Under the pieces are notes generated by a model. That model did no database searches. It was not told the origin of the DNA and worked only from the letters and a program-made list of their open reading frames with translations. A stretch of DNA of 33,032 nt from Planctomycetota bacterium (GTDB lineage: Bacteria > Planctomycetota > UBA1135 > GCA-002686595), in the NCBI GenBank assembly GCA_027083445.1, contig JALWOP010000477.1, positions 1 to 33,032 on the forward strand. Reading direction: 5' to 3'. Of this stretch, positions 17,137-24,847 are shown one piece after another. The position numbers and the translations under genes were made by a program. How positions within the stretch are numbered: the stretch's first letter is position 1; each line of letters opens with the position of its first letter.

Positions 17137-18303
17137 TCACTCGGCGCGCTCTACGACGATCTCGACGTCAACCGGTTCGAGCAGCTCACGGATGCGCTTC
17201 TCCAACTCGCGCACCTTGATCCAGGCCAACTTCAGGGTCTCGGTATGCATGCGTGCATAGCGTTCCGAACGGGTCTGTGAGTTGGGTTCGGATTTCACGA
17301 GCTGGACGGCGTCACGAATGTCCGTCGCGATCACCTGGCGGCGCCTCTGGTTCAGCCTGCGCAGTTCCCGCGCCCTCTCTTCCAGCGCGTCCACCGCGAT
17401 CGGGGTCGCCTCGGCCTCGTGCCCCCCAACGACCTCGACCGGCTCTCCACCGCCGATCGTCACACGCCATTGCCCCTCCGGAAGGGCCGAAGGGTCGAGC
17501 ACATAGGCCGACCACCGCTCGGGGAATCGTATGGCTTTGGCCAGAGGCTCGACGGATTCAGGTAGAAGAGCGACCGGAAAGCGCGTCAGCCGAACAGGCT
17601 GCGTGCCCGGGCGGAGTTCGAGGACCTCAGGGTCGACCTCGACCAGGAGGCCCTGGAGCACGGCATCCGCAATCACGAGCCCCCCACCCGCATCGGGGTG
17701 CACGCCGTCGTGGGTCAAGCTGAACTTGGGATCCTGCGCACGCATGAGGTCGGTGGCGCGCTGCATGGGTCGGTTCAGATCGATGAAGCGGCAGCCGTTC
17801 TCGCGGGCGAGTTCGCGGCAGACCTCGCCGTAGCGCACCAGGGTGGCGTTGTAGTCCGGGGCCGGGTTGGCGGCAGCGACCGGATCGTAGAAGGTGGGCG
17901 AGAGCAGGACGACCTCGGCCTCGGTCTCGTGCACCAGCCGTGTGACGATTTCGTTCATGCCCTCGCGGTAGCGTTCGAGACGCGCAGGATCGAAGGCGAC
18001 GTAGCCGGCATCGTTCATGCCGAGCAGTACCAGGACGACGTCCGGATCCTGCTCCAAGACCTCGGCATCCAGCCGCTCGGCGGCCTGGGCGGCAACGTCA
18101 CCGCTCACGCCCGCGTTGAAGAACTCGAGCTCCAGATCGGGAAAGAAGCTCCAGAGCATCGTCTCGATCGGCTCCACGTAGAAGCCCGCGTGGGTGATGC
18201 TGTCTCCGAGAAAGACGATACGGTCGTGGGCCTCGAGCCGCAGGGGCTCGTCGGCGGCAACGGCCGCGGGAGCGAGGAGGAGGAGGAGGGCCAGGGTTTT
18301 CAT
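17137..18303 (-). CDS. Secreted SGNH/GDSL hydrolase with C-terminal helical extension
   Basis: A 388-residue protein with a signal peptide (MKTLALLLLLAPAAVAADE). The SGNH blocks are all visible: block I FLGDSIT with Ser35, block II Gly in NAGVSGD, block III GMNDAG, and block V LTHDGVHP with the Asp and His of the triad. The family hydrolyses acyl or acetyl esters on polysaccharides and related substrates. From about residue 305 the chain is strongly charged and helical (ALEERARELRRLNQRRR and LAWIKVRELEKRIRELL), probably a coiled coil added beyond the usual 220-260 residue fold. It is the last gene of a three-gene operon, starting 18 bp after the sulfatase stop. Together with the sulfatases it could strip sulfate and acetyl decorations from algal-type glycans; that cooperation is inference. 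Confidence 0.9.
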   Translation of the reverse strand: MKTLALLLLLAPAAVAADEPLRLEAHDRIVFLGDSITHAGFYVEPIETMLWSFFPDLELEFFNAGVSGDVAAQAAERLDAEVLEQDPDVVLVLLGMNDAGYVAFDPARLERYREGMNEIVTRLVHETEAEVVLLSPTFYDPVAAANPAPDYNATLVRYGEVCRELARENGCRFIDLNRPMQRATDLMRAQDPKFSLTHDGVHPDAGGGLVIADAVLQGLLVEVDPEVLELRPGTQPVRLTRFPVALLPESVEPLAKAIRFPERWSAYVLDPSALPEGQWRVTIGGGEPVEVVGGHEAEATPIAVDALEERARELRRLNQRRRQVIATDIRDAVQLVKSEPNSQTRSERYARMHTETLKLAWIKVRELEKRIRELLEPVDVEIVVERAE

Positions 18304-18321
18304 ACCCCGAGGATAACGCCC

Positions 18322-19689
18322 TCAGGAATCTCCCAGACCTTCCCGCTCGGCCGCGAGCCCTGCCCGCATGCGCTCCAGGATCGGGGCGTTCCCCCGATCC
18401 CCGGCGAGATTCCGCCTCTCGTCCGGATCGGCGCAGAGGTCGAAGAGCAGCTCTTCGACCCGCTCTCCGATGCGAATGCGGACGTACTTGTGATCCTCCT
18501 CGACCAGCGCCCGCTCCACGACCGCCCCCTCCCCAAAGCTCGGCGCGGTATAGAGGAAGGCGTCGCGCCAGGGACCGCCTTCGTCCGTCCCCGCCATCAG
18601 GGGGAGTAGGGAGCGACCATCCAAGCCGTCCGGCACCTCGATGCCGGCCAGCTCGCACAGGGTGGGCAGGAGGTCGACGTTGAGGGTGAGGGCACTCGAA
18701 TGCGTCCCAGGCCGGATGAGGGGGGGATAGCGAATCGCCAGGGGAACGCGGATCGACGGTTCGTAGGAGAGCCCTTTCTGGGAAAGGCCGTGCTCACCGA
18801 GGAGCTGGCCATTGTCGGTGGTGAAGACGACCACCGTCCGGTCGAGCTCTCCGTCGGCCTCCAACCGCGAGAGGACTCGGCCCACGTTGTCATCGATCGA
18901 CAGGCACAGCTCCCAGTAGCGTCGGGCGGTCTCCTGGTATTGATCGAGCTCGTGCCGGCTGTCCTGGCGCAGGCCCCGGTAGAAGGCCGGCAGGCTTTCG
19001 TCGCCATCCTGGGCACTGGTCGGTACAGGCAGCGTCACTCCATCGAGCAACCCCGCGTGTCGCGGCGCGGGAGTCAGGGGCACGTGGGGGTTCTTGAAGG
19101 CCAGCACCAAGAAGAAGGGTTTTTCGTCCCCCTCGTCCAGGAAGCGCAGGACCTCGTCGGTGAGCCGATCCGCCTGGAAACCGTGGGTGGGTGTCGGGAT
19201 CCCGTCGATCACGAGGGTTTGATCGAAGTGATGGCCCGGCCCCTCGTAGGAGACGAAGTGGTCGAAACCCCGAACAGGTCGAGCTCCGGGGTTGGGCAGA
19301 TGCCACTTGCCGATCCAGGCGGTCCGGTAACCCGCTGCGTGAAACAGATCGGCCAGGGTTTGCCGCTCACCGGGAAAGTCGACCTCGGGGTGGTTCGACC
19401 AGACTCCGTGGCGTGTGGGATACACGCCGGTGAGCATCGTCGCCCGGCCGGGACAGCAGCGCGAGCAGACGACATAGGAGCGCTCGAAGAGAGCGCCCTC
19501 ATCGGCGATGCGGTCGAGAGCCGGAGTCTCGATCCAACGGTTTCCCCCCGCCGAAAAGCCATCGAAACGCTGATCGTCGCTGTAGATCAGGAAGACGTTT
19601 GGGTGCTCTTCGCCGCGGGGCGCCCGCCCTCCCCCGCAGGCCGCCGCGCCACCGAGGCAGAGCACCAAGAGCCATTCAGTGTGCGCCAC
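18322..19689 (-). CDS. Type I sulfatase, lipoprotein
   Basis: A 455-residue formylglycine-dependent sulfatase. The GTG at 19689 is chosen because GGGAGG lies 6 bp upstream and it gives a short lipoprotein signal (WLLVLCLGGAAAC, Cys18). The active-site motif CCPGRATMLTG (Cys78 to Gly88) fits C-x-P-x-R-x3-L-T-G; Cys78 would be converted to formylglycine. The second motif position is Gly81 instead of the usual Ser. Metal-binding Asp residues appear in IYSDDQR near 38 and in TDNGQLLGEHG, and GKWHLP carries the conserved Lys and His. The enzyme removes sulfate esters from carbohydrates in the periplasm or at the surface. The start overlaps the upstream sulfatase-like gene by 14 bases, so translation is coupled. 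No sulfatase-maturase gene is in the window. Confidence 0.93.
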   Translation of the reverse strand: MAHTEWLLVLCLGGAAACGGGRAPRGEEHPNVFLIYSDDQRFDGFSAGGNRWIETPALDRIADEGALFERSYVVCSRCCPGRATMLTGVYPTRHGVWSNHPEVDFPGERQTLADLFHAAGYRTAWIGKWHLPNPGARPVRGFDHFVSYEGPGHHFDQTLVIDGIPTPTHGFQADRLTDEVLRFLDEGDEKPFFLVLAFKNPHVPLTPAPRHAGLLDGVTLPVPTSAQDGDESLPAFYRGLRQDSRHELDQYQETARRYWELCLSIDDNVGRVLSRLEADGELDRTVVVFTTDNGQLLGEHGLSQKGLSYEPSIRVPLAIRYPPLIRPGTHSSALTLNVDLLPTLCELAGIEVPDGLDGRSLLPLMAGTDEGGPWRDAFLYTAPSFGEGAVVERALVEEDHKYVRIRIGERVEELLFDLCADPDERRNLAGDRGNAPILERMRAGLAAEREGLGDS

Positions 19690-20995
19690 AACTCGCCTCC
19701 CACTCCGCCAGGCGAGCCTCGAGTTCGGCCACCTTGTTCGGCCTGCTCCGGGCAAGGTCTTCCTGCTCCTTGGGGTCGTCGTAGAGGTTGTAGAGTTCGC
19801 TGCGACCGGTCTCTCGATCGTGGATCAACTTCCAGCGGCCCAGGGTGACGGCCCGCAGGGAGCGGGCTCGGTCGGTCTCGGAGACGAGGATGCGTTCGGG
19901 GGGTGCCAGTTCAGGCAGGACCGCCACCCCGTCCGCGCGGGGCAGGGGCTTTTCGCCGAGTAGTTCGAGCAGGGTGGGGGTCACGTCGATCAAGCTGGCC
20001 GCGTCCTCGAGCACTGCGGGCTCGAGGCCGGGCCCGGTGAGGATCCAGGGCACGTATACGAGCTCGTCGTAAAGGCGTTTGGCCGTCCCAAGCTCCCCGT
20101 GGTCAGCCAGCTCGAGGCCGCTGGTGGCGACGACGGCGACGTAGGTCTCCCCGCCCCGTCCCCGTGCCTCGAGCCCCGCGAGCAAGCGTCCCACCGCGTG
20201 GTCTACCTCGGCCACGGCGGCGTCGTGGAGGGCGGCGAGGGCACGGCGATCCTCGGCCCGAAGGCGCGAAGTCAAGGCCAACAGCTCGCGCAGGGAGAGC
20301 CCGGCGTGGACCGGCCCGTCGTAGTCCGCATCGATGCGCTCTTCCCCCACCGGCCAGGGAGGCAGGGGCCCCGCGTAGTGAACGAACAGGAAGAAGGGCT
20401 TGGGTCCGACCTCCTCGAGCCGTGAGAGGGCCGTGTCGGTGACGGCCTGGGTCGAGGGGGGGAAGACATCGTCGTCGGTCGCCTCCTCGGGAGGGACACC
20501 GACCTCATCGAAGGTCTGAAACCCCTGGTCGAAACCCAAGCGTGCGCAGGCGTGACGACTGTTGACCACGGCGGCGGTCGTGTAGCCCCGTTCTCGGAGT
20601 CGCTCCGCGAGCAGGGTGGCCTCATAGGGCAGGGGGTGTTCGAGGTCGGTCCATCCGATGGCCGAGGGGTAGCGCCCCGTGAGCAGGCCGGCCAGGGCGG
20701 GCGAGGTCCAGGGTGTCGGAGTCTCGACGTCGGTGTAGCGCAGGCCCCGGCGCGCGAGCGCATCCAGGCAGGGGGTCACTCCGCCACTGCCCCGGTAGAC
20801 CCCCATCTGGTCGACGCGCAAACCATCGATGGCGACCAGGAGCACGCTCGCCGGACGTTGCTCGTTGGACCCGGCGGAGACCTGCTTGCCGCAAGCACAG
20901 GTCAGCAGGCCGAGCACTGCCAGAAGGCCCGCTCCGCAGGCCCCGAGGGCCCGGTTCGACGGTGCGGAGCAGGGGAGGGGTGGGCGGCGTGCCAT
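19676..20995 (-). CDS. Sulfatase-like alkaline-phosphatase-superfamily hydrolase with Thr nucleophile
   Basis: A 439-residue protein with the sulfatase fold. The ATG at 20995 is used because it is followed by a hydrophobic signal (GAGLLAVLGLLTCAC) that may end in a lipobox at Cys35. Landmarks are VLLVAIDGLRVDQMGVY near residue 51, LLTGRYPSAIG near 104, a SGLELADHGELG metal-binding segment near 298, and ELYNLYDDPKEQEDLA at the end, typical of sulfatases. At the active site the motif reads WTSPALAGLLTG: the Cys/Ser that becomes formylglycine is Thr97 and the usual Arg is Leu. This resembles Thr-nucleophile members such as phosphoglycerol or phosphoethanolamine transferases and other sulfatase-like proteins, so sulfatase activity is doubtful. 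It is the first gene of the operon with the true sulfatase and the SGNH hydrolase. Confidence 0.88.
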   Translation of the reverse strand: MARRPPLPCSAPSNRALGACGAGLLAVLGLLTCACGKQVSAGSNEQRPASVLLVAIDGLRVDQMGVYRGSGGVTPCLDALARRGLRYTDVETPTPWTSPALAGLLTGRYPSAIGWTDLEHPLPYEATLLAERLRERGYTTAAVVNSRHACARLGFDQGFQTFDEVGVPPEEATDDDVFPPSTQAVTDTALSRLEEVGPKPFFLFVHYAGPLPPWPVGEERIDADYDGPVHAGLSLRELLALTSRLRAEDRRALAALHDAAVAEVDHAVGRLLAGLEARGRGGETYVAVVATSGLELADHGELGTAKRLYDELVYVPWILTGPGLEPAVLEDAASLIDVTPTLLELLGEKPLPRADGVAVLPELAPPERILVSETDRARSLRAVTLGRWKLIHDRETGRSELYNLYDDPKEQEDLARSRPNKVAELEARLAEWEASCGAH

Positions 20996-21205
20996 GGACC
21001 CAGGTGAGGGTAGCGTGCCGCTGCCTGCGATCCAACGCGGGTGACCTGCGCCCCACAGGCCCTCCCCGCCCTTCGAGGCAGCCTGGGCTGATTCCGCTCG
21101 CCCCCCCATGATCGGTCGCCGGGGGCCCTCTGTGCCGAAGGATCGGGGCGCGAGCTCCAGACCGGGTACGATCGGCCTCTCCTTTCCCCCACCCGGAGCC
21201 ACTCC
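20996..21205. promoter_or_regulatory. Divergent intergenic region
   Basis: This 210-bp gap separates the minus-strand sulfatase operon from the plus-strand DUF1579 gene and must hold both promoters. A TACGAT hexamer at 21167-21172 could be a -10 element for the plus gene, but no convincing -35 is seen. GGAG at 21195-21198, 7 bp before the ATG at 21206, is a good ribosome binding site. Confidence 0.4.
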
Positions 21206-22378
21206 ATGCAAGCCCTACCCATCGCCTCCCTGCTCTTCACGGCCGCCACCCTCAACGCCGCGCCCCAGGAGCCGACTCCCCCCGCGGAGTTGTCCCGCTT
21301 CCAACCCCTGGTCGGTTCCTTCGAGGGAAGCGGCACCGCCGCCATGTCCATCGAAGGAGAGCCGATGCAATGGACCGCGAAGGCGACCGGTCGGCGCATC
21401 CTTGGCGGCCACTTCATTCAACTGGACGAGACGGTTCAGACCCCCATGGGCAATCTGGAGTTCCGCAGCCTCTACACCTGGGACCGTGAGCGGAACCAGC
21501 CCGTCGTTCGGAGTATCGGCACGCTCGGCATGACCGGCATCGGAACCCATTCGACCTTCGAAGGAGGGTCGCTCGTCTCCTCGCAGGCCGGCTTCGCCGA
21601 GGGCCGGCTCTTCGCCGCCCGGAACACCTTGACGATGACTGCGGAGGGCTACAGCTTCGTCGAGCGTGAACTCGGCGAGGGAGGCAAGGCCTTCGACCAT
21701 GTCGTCGGCCGCATGAAGCGGGTCGATCGAACCCCCGAACCGAACTTGGCGCAGGCCTCCCATTCCGTTGCCCAGCCGGATGAAGCGATGGCGCGCCTCG
21801 CTCCCCTGGTCGGGGATTGGAAGCTCACCGGTTCGATCGACATGATGGGCATGAAGATGGAGATCCAGGCCGACGAGACGATCGAGTGGATGTTCGGAGG
21901 CAAGGCCCTCGCCGGTCACATCCATGGTCAGCCTGGAAACTACGAGGCGGATTGGTATGTGCAGTACGACCCCACGACGGGCCTGTACCACCACCTGCAT
22001 GCTTCCAACATGGGGGAGTTCAGCATCTCCGAGGGCCAATTCGCCGGAGGCAAGCTCGTCTTCATCGAGAGCCACATGCAGATGGGAACGCCGGCCACGA
22101 CGCGCTCGGTGCTCGAGTTTGGGGATCTGGGCCTCACCCGCGCCTGGGCCCACACCATGGTCGGCGCAGCCGATCCGGTCCTCTCCTTCCAGGCGACCTA
22201 CCAGCGGGCCTCGGATACCTCGGAAGCCGTCGAGCCCTCCGCTGGCGGCGACCACCCCGAAGGGGGGGACCTCCCCCCGTGCTGCGCCAAGGCCGAAGCG
22301 GCCGGCAGGAGCTGCACCCATCCCTGCTGCGTCGAGGCCGCGGCGGAGGGGAAGGTCTGCACGACCTGTAGCCACTAG
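21206..22378 (+). CDS. Tandem DUF1579 protein with cysteine-repeat tail
   Basis: A 390-residue secreted protein with a signal peptide (LPIASLLFTAATLNAAPQ) and a GGAG ribosome binding site. Two DUF1579-type halves are visible. Residues 30-172 start FQPLVGSFEGSGTA and include RRILGGHFIQLDE and YTWDRERNQPV. Residues 199-335 start LAPLVGDWKLTGSI and include FGGKALAGHIHG and YDPTTGLYHHL. DUF1579 folds as a lipocalin-like barrel; single-domain proteins are usually about 170-200 residues, so this is a tandem fusion. After an acidic linker, residues 357-390 form two 15-residue cysteine units with CC at 359-360 and 374-375 and further Cys at 370, 385 and 388. This looks like a metal-binding tail. The gene stands alone and converges on the metallophosphoesterase gene, 20 bp apart. 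Its role is unknown. Confidence 0.88.
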   Translation: MQALPIASLLFTAATLNAAPQEPTPPAELSRFQPLVGSFEGSGTAAMSIEGEPMQWTAKATGRRILGGHFIQLDETVQTPMGNLEFRSLYTWDRERNQPVVRSIGTLGMTGIGTHSTFEGGSLVSSQAGFAEGRLFAARNTLTMTAEGYSFVERELGEGGKAFDHVVGRMKRVDRTPEPNLAQASHSVAQPDEAMARLAPLVGDWKLTGSIDMMGMKMEIQADETIEWMFGGKALAGHIHGQPGNYEADWYVQYDPTTGLYHHLHASNMGEFSISEGQFAGGKLVFIESHMQMGTPATTRSVLEFGDLGLTRAWAHTMVGAADPVLSFQATYQRASDTSEAVEPSAGGDHPEGGDLPPCCAKAEAAGRSCTHPCCVEAAAEGKVCTTCSH

Positions 22379-22398
22379 CGCAGGCCGGAGGGGCAGGA

Positions 22399-23187
22399 CT
22401 ACTTCAGGTCATGGATGAGCTCCTGCCCCTCCAACCCGACCAGTCGGGCTCCATCCTCTTCGAGCTCGAGCCAGGCGGCGTGATCCCCGCTGCATAGGGC
22501 GGGCAGGGTGAGGTGGGGAACCCCGTGGACCCGGGTCTCGCCACCCTGGTGGTCGTGCCCGGCGACATAGAGGGCCGCCCCCCCATCCGCCAGGACCCGG
22601 GCCACCTGCTCACCGTTCCAAAGCAGCATCTTCTCCCGGGCCGCCCCGGGGCAGAGGGGGTGGTGCCCCAGAACGATGGCCCGCCGCGAGCGTGCGAGTC
22701 GGCCGGCCAGCCAAGCGAGCTGTTCCTCCCCCACTGCGCCGTTCCATTCCCGCGCCCGCTCCTCGCCCCGGTGGGCGTCGAGCCAGGCCCGCGCCTGCAG
22801 CCACTGCGCCTCCTCCGGTTCCCGACCCTCCATGGAGATATCGCAGGTGTCGAGCAGGATCAGTTCCCAGCCGGCCACCTTGAGGCTGAGATAGGCCCGC
22901 TCCAACCCGTAGCGTTCGATCAGAAACCGCCGTCCCACGCGCAAGCAGTGGTTCCCCACCACATGCTCCACCGCAGGGGCCTGGCGTCCAAAGACTGCCA
23001 GCGCCTCTTCCAGATCCTCCCGGGAAGCAGCGCGGTCGTCCGCCCGCCCCTCGATCAGGTCTCCGAGCTGGATGACCCTCTCGACGCCATCCCTGCGCGA
23101 ACGTGCGAGCAGAGCCCTCAGGCGCGACAGCACCTCCCAGCCCTCCCGGCTGTCGTACTGCACGTCCGCGATGAGGCCGATACGCAT
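22399..23187 (-). CDS. Metallophosphoesterase, ADP-ribose/CDP-alcohol diphosphatase-like
   Basis: A 262-residue calcineurin-like phosphoesterase starting at the ATG at 23187, where MRIGLIADVQY begins the fold directly. Metal motifs are D8 in IADVQY, QLGDLIEG near residue 43, VVGNHC near 75 (Cys where Glu or Asp is common), LGHHPLCPG near 172, and VAGHDHQGG near 208. The ADVQY, GDLIEG and GHDHQGG forms match the Mn-dependent ADP-ribose/CDP-alcohol diphosphatase branch (ADPRM type), which hydrolyses ADP-ribose, CDP-choline or related diphosphates in the cytoplasm. No signal peptide is present, consistent with that location. No strong ribosome binding site is visible. Upstream are two strong hairpins that separate it from the preceding minus-strand genes, so it is probably transcribed alone. 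Confidence 0.87.
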   Translation of the reverse strand: MRIGLIADVQYDSREGWEVLSRLRALLARSRRDGVERVIQLGDLIEGRADDRAASREDLEEALAVFGRQAPAVEHVVGNHCLRVGRRFLIERYGLERAYLSLKVAGWELILLDTCDISMEGREPEEAQWLQARAWLDAHRGEERAREWNGAVGEEQLAWLAGRLARSRRAIVLGHHPLCPGAAREKMLLWNGEQVARVLADGGAALYVAGHDHQGGETRVHGVPHLTLPALCSGDHAAWLELEEDGARLVGLEGQELIHDLK

Positions 23188-23246
23188 GGCCTGAGCAGAG
23201 CCACCGCCAGCCTGGGAAACAAGGGTAGAAGTGCTGAATGAGCCCC

Positions 23247-23269
23247 GCGGGGGCATGGCATGCCCCCGC
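23247..23269. repeat. Near-perfect palindrome, 11-bp arms
   Basis: GCGGGGGCATG and CATGCCCCCGC flank a single G. It lies 60 bp upstream of the phosphoesterase ATG. It could be an operator-like site or a cruciform/hairpin; the perfect symmetry with almost no loop favours a protein-binding dyad. Confidence 0.6.
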
Positions 23270-23275
23270 CCCCAT

Positions 23276-23317
23276 GAAGCGAACCGCTTGGCCTAGCGCG
23301 GCCAAGCGGTTCGCTTC
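23276..23317. terminator. Perfect 18-bp stem hairpin
   Basis: The arms 23276-23293 and 23300-23317 are perfectly complementary around the loop TAGCGC. Read on the minus strand, it follows the 23406-24764 gene by 89 bp and precedes the phosphoesterase gene. There is no U-run on either side, but its stability suggests a transcript end. Confidence 0.75.
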
Positions 23318-23405
23318 AAGATCCCTTCCCGGCCGCGGAAAACCACCATGAACCGGCAACTCTTCGTTCGTTGCCCTGAAATCCCACCCGCCGGGCCCGT
23401 CGGCA

Positions 23406-24764
23406 TCAATGATGTTCCACGGTTCCCCCGCTCTGGGACCCACCATTGGCACGCCCATCTCCCCCATCGCCTTCGCAGTCATCGCGGCTACCGGAAAGGG
23501 TCGGTCCCTCCGTGCCATAGACCAGGCCGTATTCCCAATCCACGGTCTCATCCACAGTGAACTTTCCTCCGACCTTTTCTCCCCTTTCCCGAACATAGCA
23601 CCCCACGGGCACGTGCACCCTATGCTTCGATTCGATGGTCCAGGTTCGTGCTATCTCGATGGTCGCGGGTAGATGCGTTTGATCGCACTCCGCATGGTAG
23701 CCCTCATGGGTAGAGTGCTGCCGTGCACTTGGATCCGTTACCCACTTGGGTGCGCACCTCGTGGTCCCGAGATAGACCTGGTTCAAGGTCTGGCGCGCCA
23801 CATACCTGAATTCCTGGATCTTGTAGATCTTGAATGAGCCTCGCGCCGGATGCTTGGGGTTGATGGTGTCGCCTTGCCCGAATCCTGCAAACACTTCACC
23901 GACATCGTCATCGTACTCCAGGTCCACCCTCGCCCTATATCGAACACTGCCCGTGGTGAGTTCATGGCTCGCCGTGCCGACCGCAAGCGAAAGGGAGGGG
24001 AGCACGACGGAAGGTCCGGCGCAAAAGGCTTGGGGGGGCGCCGGCCAGGGTGTCCCAGCCGGCAGCTTGGATTCGTCACCCTTCAACACCCATAGTCCAG
24101 GTTTCTCCGATAGAGCCAGCTTGGATCCGCCACAACCACAAAGGTCCACAGACCAGCGCTCCGCTCCCGCAACCGACCAAGAGCCGAAGGTCACATCCTC
24201 TGCCAACTTGCGTCTCTTCGTGAGCAGACTCCACCCCCAGCGAAACCCTTCTTGAAAGAAATGGTCCAGATTCCCGGGAAGTTCCCTCGGGCCTTCGAAG
24301 GCTGGGTCCAGCGTGAGGTCACTGTATCTTGCATCCCTGGTGTACCTCCGCTGCAGATAGATCCGTATCGCAGGCAGGTGTTCGTAGCTGCAACGGTGTT
24401 CCGTGTGACTATCGCAGGTACTCGAAGAACACAGAAACCGGCTATCCTCCGGCTTCAACTCGAAGACGGCTCGAATGGGCACCCGGATCTCCTTGGCCGG
24501 CCCTGTCCCGTCCGGATCCCATTCGACTCTCTGCACCACCCGAGATCCCCGCGTGGTGTACACGACCGGTTCGGCAACCGGCTCGCAACCCTCGCCGGAA
24601 TGATGAGTCTCCCACTCGAACCCCGACTCTTGCAGGAATTCCTTTGCCACATCCTCCCAACCCGCCTTCCCCTGGGGCTGGCCCAAGCAGAAACCGTTGA
24701 GGATCAGGAGAATAACCGGGCCGAGGCCACTCTTCTTGGGGGCTTGGATTCCGATCACCGACAT
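23406..24764 (-). CDS. Secreted cysteine-containing protein of unknown function
   Basis: A 452-residue protein I do not recognise. The ATG at 24764 is chosen because GGAAAGGG precedes it closely and the following residues form a signal peptide (LGPVILLILNGFCLG). The mature part has about a dozen Cys residues, with clusters at FLCSSSTCDSHTEHRC and DLCGCGG, which suggests disulphides in an exported protein. Other features are beta-strand-like stretches such as VRYRARVDLEYDDD and a Gly/Ser/Asp-rich C-terminus (SGSRDDCEGDGGDG). A HEGYH string occurs near residue 375 but lacks context for a metalloprotease. It follows the 24848-26575 gene by 83 bp on the same strand, so the two are probably cotranscribed. 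GC content is visibly lower than in the macroglobulin region. Confidence 0.75.
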   Translation of the reverse strand: MSVIGIQAPKKSGLGPVILLILNGFCLGQPQGKAGWEDVAKEFLQESGFEWETHHSGEGCEPVAEPVVYTTRGSRVVQRVEWDPDGTGPAKEIRVPIRAVFELKPEDSRFLCSSSTCDSHTEHRCSYEHLPAIRIYLQRRYTRDARYSDLTLDPAFEGPRELPGNLDHFFQEGFRWGWSLLTKRRKLAEDVTFGSWSVAGAERWSVDLCGCGGSKLALSEKPGLWVLKGDESKLPAGTPWPAPPQAFCAGPSVVLPSLSLAVGTASHELTTGSVRYRARVDLEYDDDVGEVFAGFGQGDTINPKHPARGSFKIYKIQEFRYVARQTLNQVYLGTTRCAPKWVTDPSARQHSTHEGYHAECDQTHLPATIEIARTWTIESKHRVHVPVGCYVRERGEKVGGKFTVDETVDWEYGLVYGTEGPTLSGSRDDCEGDGGDGRANGGSQSGGTVEHH

Positions 24765-24807
24765 TCCCTTTCCATATGCCATCGCCGGGTGCCCGAGGCC
24801 ACCTTCC

Positions 24808-24829
24808 CCGGTGTTCCGCGGAACCCCGG
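24808..24829 (-). other. Intercistronic hairpin
   Basis: CCGG-T-GTTCC and GGAAC-C-CCGG arms around GC form a palindromic stem in the 83-bp gap between two minus-strand genes. It may protect or attenuate the transcript between them. Confidence 0.4.
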
Positions 24830-24847
24830 CGAAGAGGCTCCCGCGGC

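Noticed and set aside
18700..19848. 382-codon plus-strand frame
   Set aside because: It is antisense to the sulfatase, whose catalytic motifs are intact.
23600..23680. HEGYH string in the unknown secreted protein, as in zinc proteases
   Set aside because: No third ligand or helix pattern typical of metzincins or gluzincins follows; the string sits in a His/Cys-rich stretch and is probably coincidence.
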